Assembly (NCBI RefSeq): GCF_040183065.1 | Contig: NC_091132.1 | Span: 163,172,102-163,236,101, forward strand | From: Periplaneta americana | Taxonomy: Eukaryota > Arthropoda > Insecta > Blattodea > Blattidae | Length of the DNA: 64,000 nucleotides | Reading direction: 5' to 3' | Shown here: positions 63,869 to 64,000 of the stretch, piece by piece | How the letters are laid out: each line of letters begins with the position of its first letter | How positions within the stretch are numbered: position 1 is the stretch's first letter | The notes under the pieces: generated by a model | Told to the model about the DNA's origin: nothing | The model's database searches: none | Seen by the model: only the letters and a program-made list of their open reading frames with translations | Program-made: the position numbers and the translations under genes

Positions 63869-64000
63869 CACAATCTAGTATATACAGTCACAAAGCTTGA
63901 GTTTATGAGGGTACTACTAGAAACAATAGACTGTGCAGGTACTATTTCCCATTGTCTCTAATGAGGCGATAGTAGTGATCCTAGTGATTAGCAACTATCT
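63869..64000 (+). mobile_element. Short MITE (CACAGTCTAG family), copy 3, cut by the window edge
   Basis: CACAATCTAGTATATACAGT followed by the family body (GAGTTTATGAGGGTACTA, AACAATAGACTGTGCAGGTA) up to base 64000. The right TIR lies outside. Confidence 0.85.

Noticed and set aside
1-64000. LTR retroelements, endogenous viruses or Polintons
   Set aside because: No paired long terminal repeats, protease, integrase, capsid or envelope-like sequence was recognised; the reverse transcriptases seen are all of the non-LTR type.

Overview
The window looks like repeat-rich, AT-rich insect nuclear DNA. I think it is from a cockroach-like (blattodean) genome. That rests on recalled resemblance of its RTE-like LINEs, tRNA-derived SINEs and C2H2 zinc-finger genes to cockroach sequences; I could not search to confirm it. 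Most of the 64 kb is transposable elements, and host coding sequence is only about 3 kb.

Host genes. Two paralogous C2H2 zinc-finger (ZF) genes lie in tandem on the minus strand. ZF gene 1 (5990..23886) appears complete in coding sequence: a start exon (23794..23886), two 138-nt exons (21681..21818, 17896..18033) and a 12-finger terminal exon (5990..7039), about 472 aa. ZF gene 2 (41231..61050) lacks its start exon, which should lie beyond the right edge. It has two 138-nt exons (60913..61050, 51837..51974), an 83-nt exon (47665..47747) and a six-finger terminal exon (41231..41846). All internal junctions are GT-AG and their phases agree. The four 138-nt exons encode one repeated 46-aa acidic module that I cannot match to a named domain. 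It carries many sumoylation-type motifs and is the best candidate here for an undescribed protein module. Between the two genes, on the plus strand, is a three-exon Myb/SANT-like (zeste-like) gene (32761..35430). One further coding exon of unknown identity is possible at 31085..31234 (minus).

Layout. 1-5.4 kb: Harbinger-type elements, a long palindrome and SINEs. 5.9-24.6 kb: ZF gene 1, whose introns hold nested DNA transposons and a 2.1-kb ACY trinucleotide array split by an IS630/Tc1-mariner-type element; its upstream region also lies in a transposon-like repeat. 24.6-31 kb: decayed mariner, pogo and LINE remnants. 32.7-35.4 kb: the Myb/SANT-like gene, with a fold-back element in intron 2. 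36-61 kb: ZF gene 2 with fossil fingers after its stop, a pile-up of terminal-inverted-repeat (TIR) elements, a 15-unit 56-bp tandem array, and a five-element nest at 53.1-58 kb. 58-64 kb: RTE-like and R2-like LINE pieces and SINE inverted pairs.

No operon, rRNA gene, convincing tRNA gene, CRISPR array, LTR element or Polinton was seen. Element ends are given to the base where a target-site duplication (TSD) or terminal repeat could be read, and are approximate otherwise.
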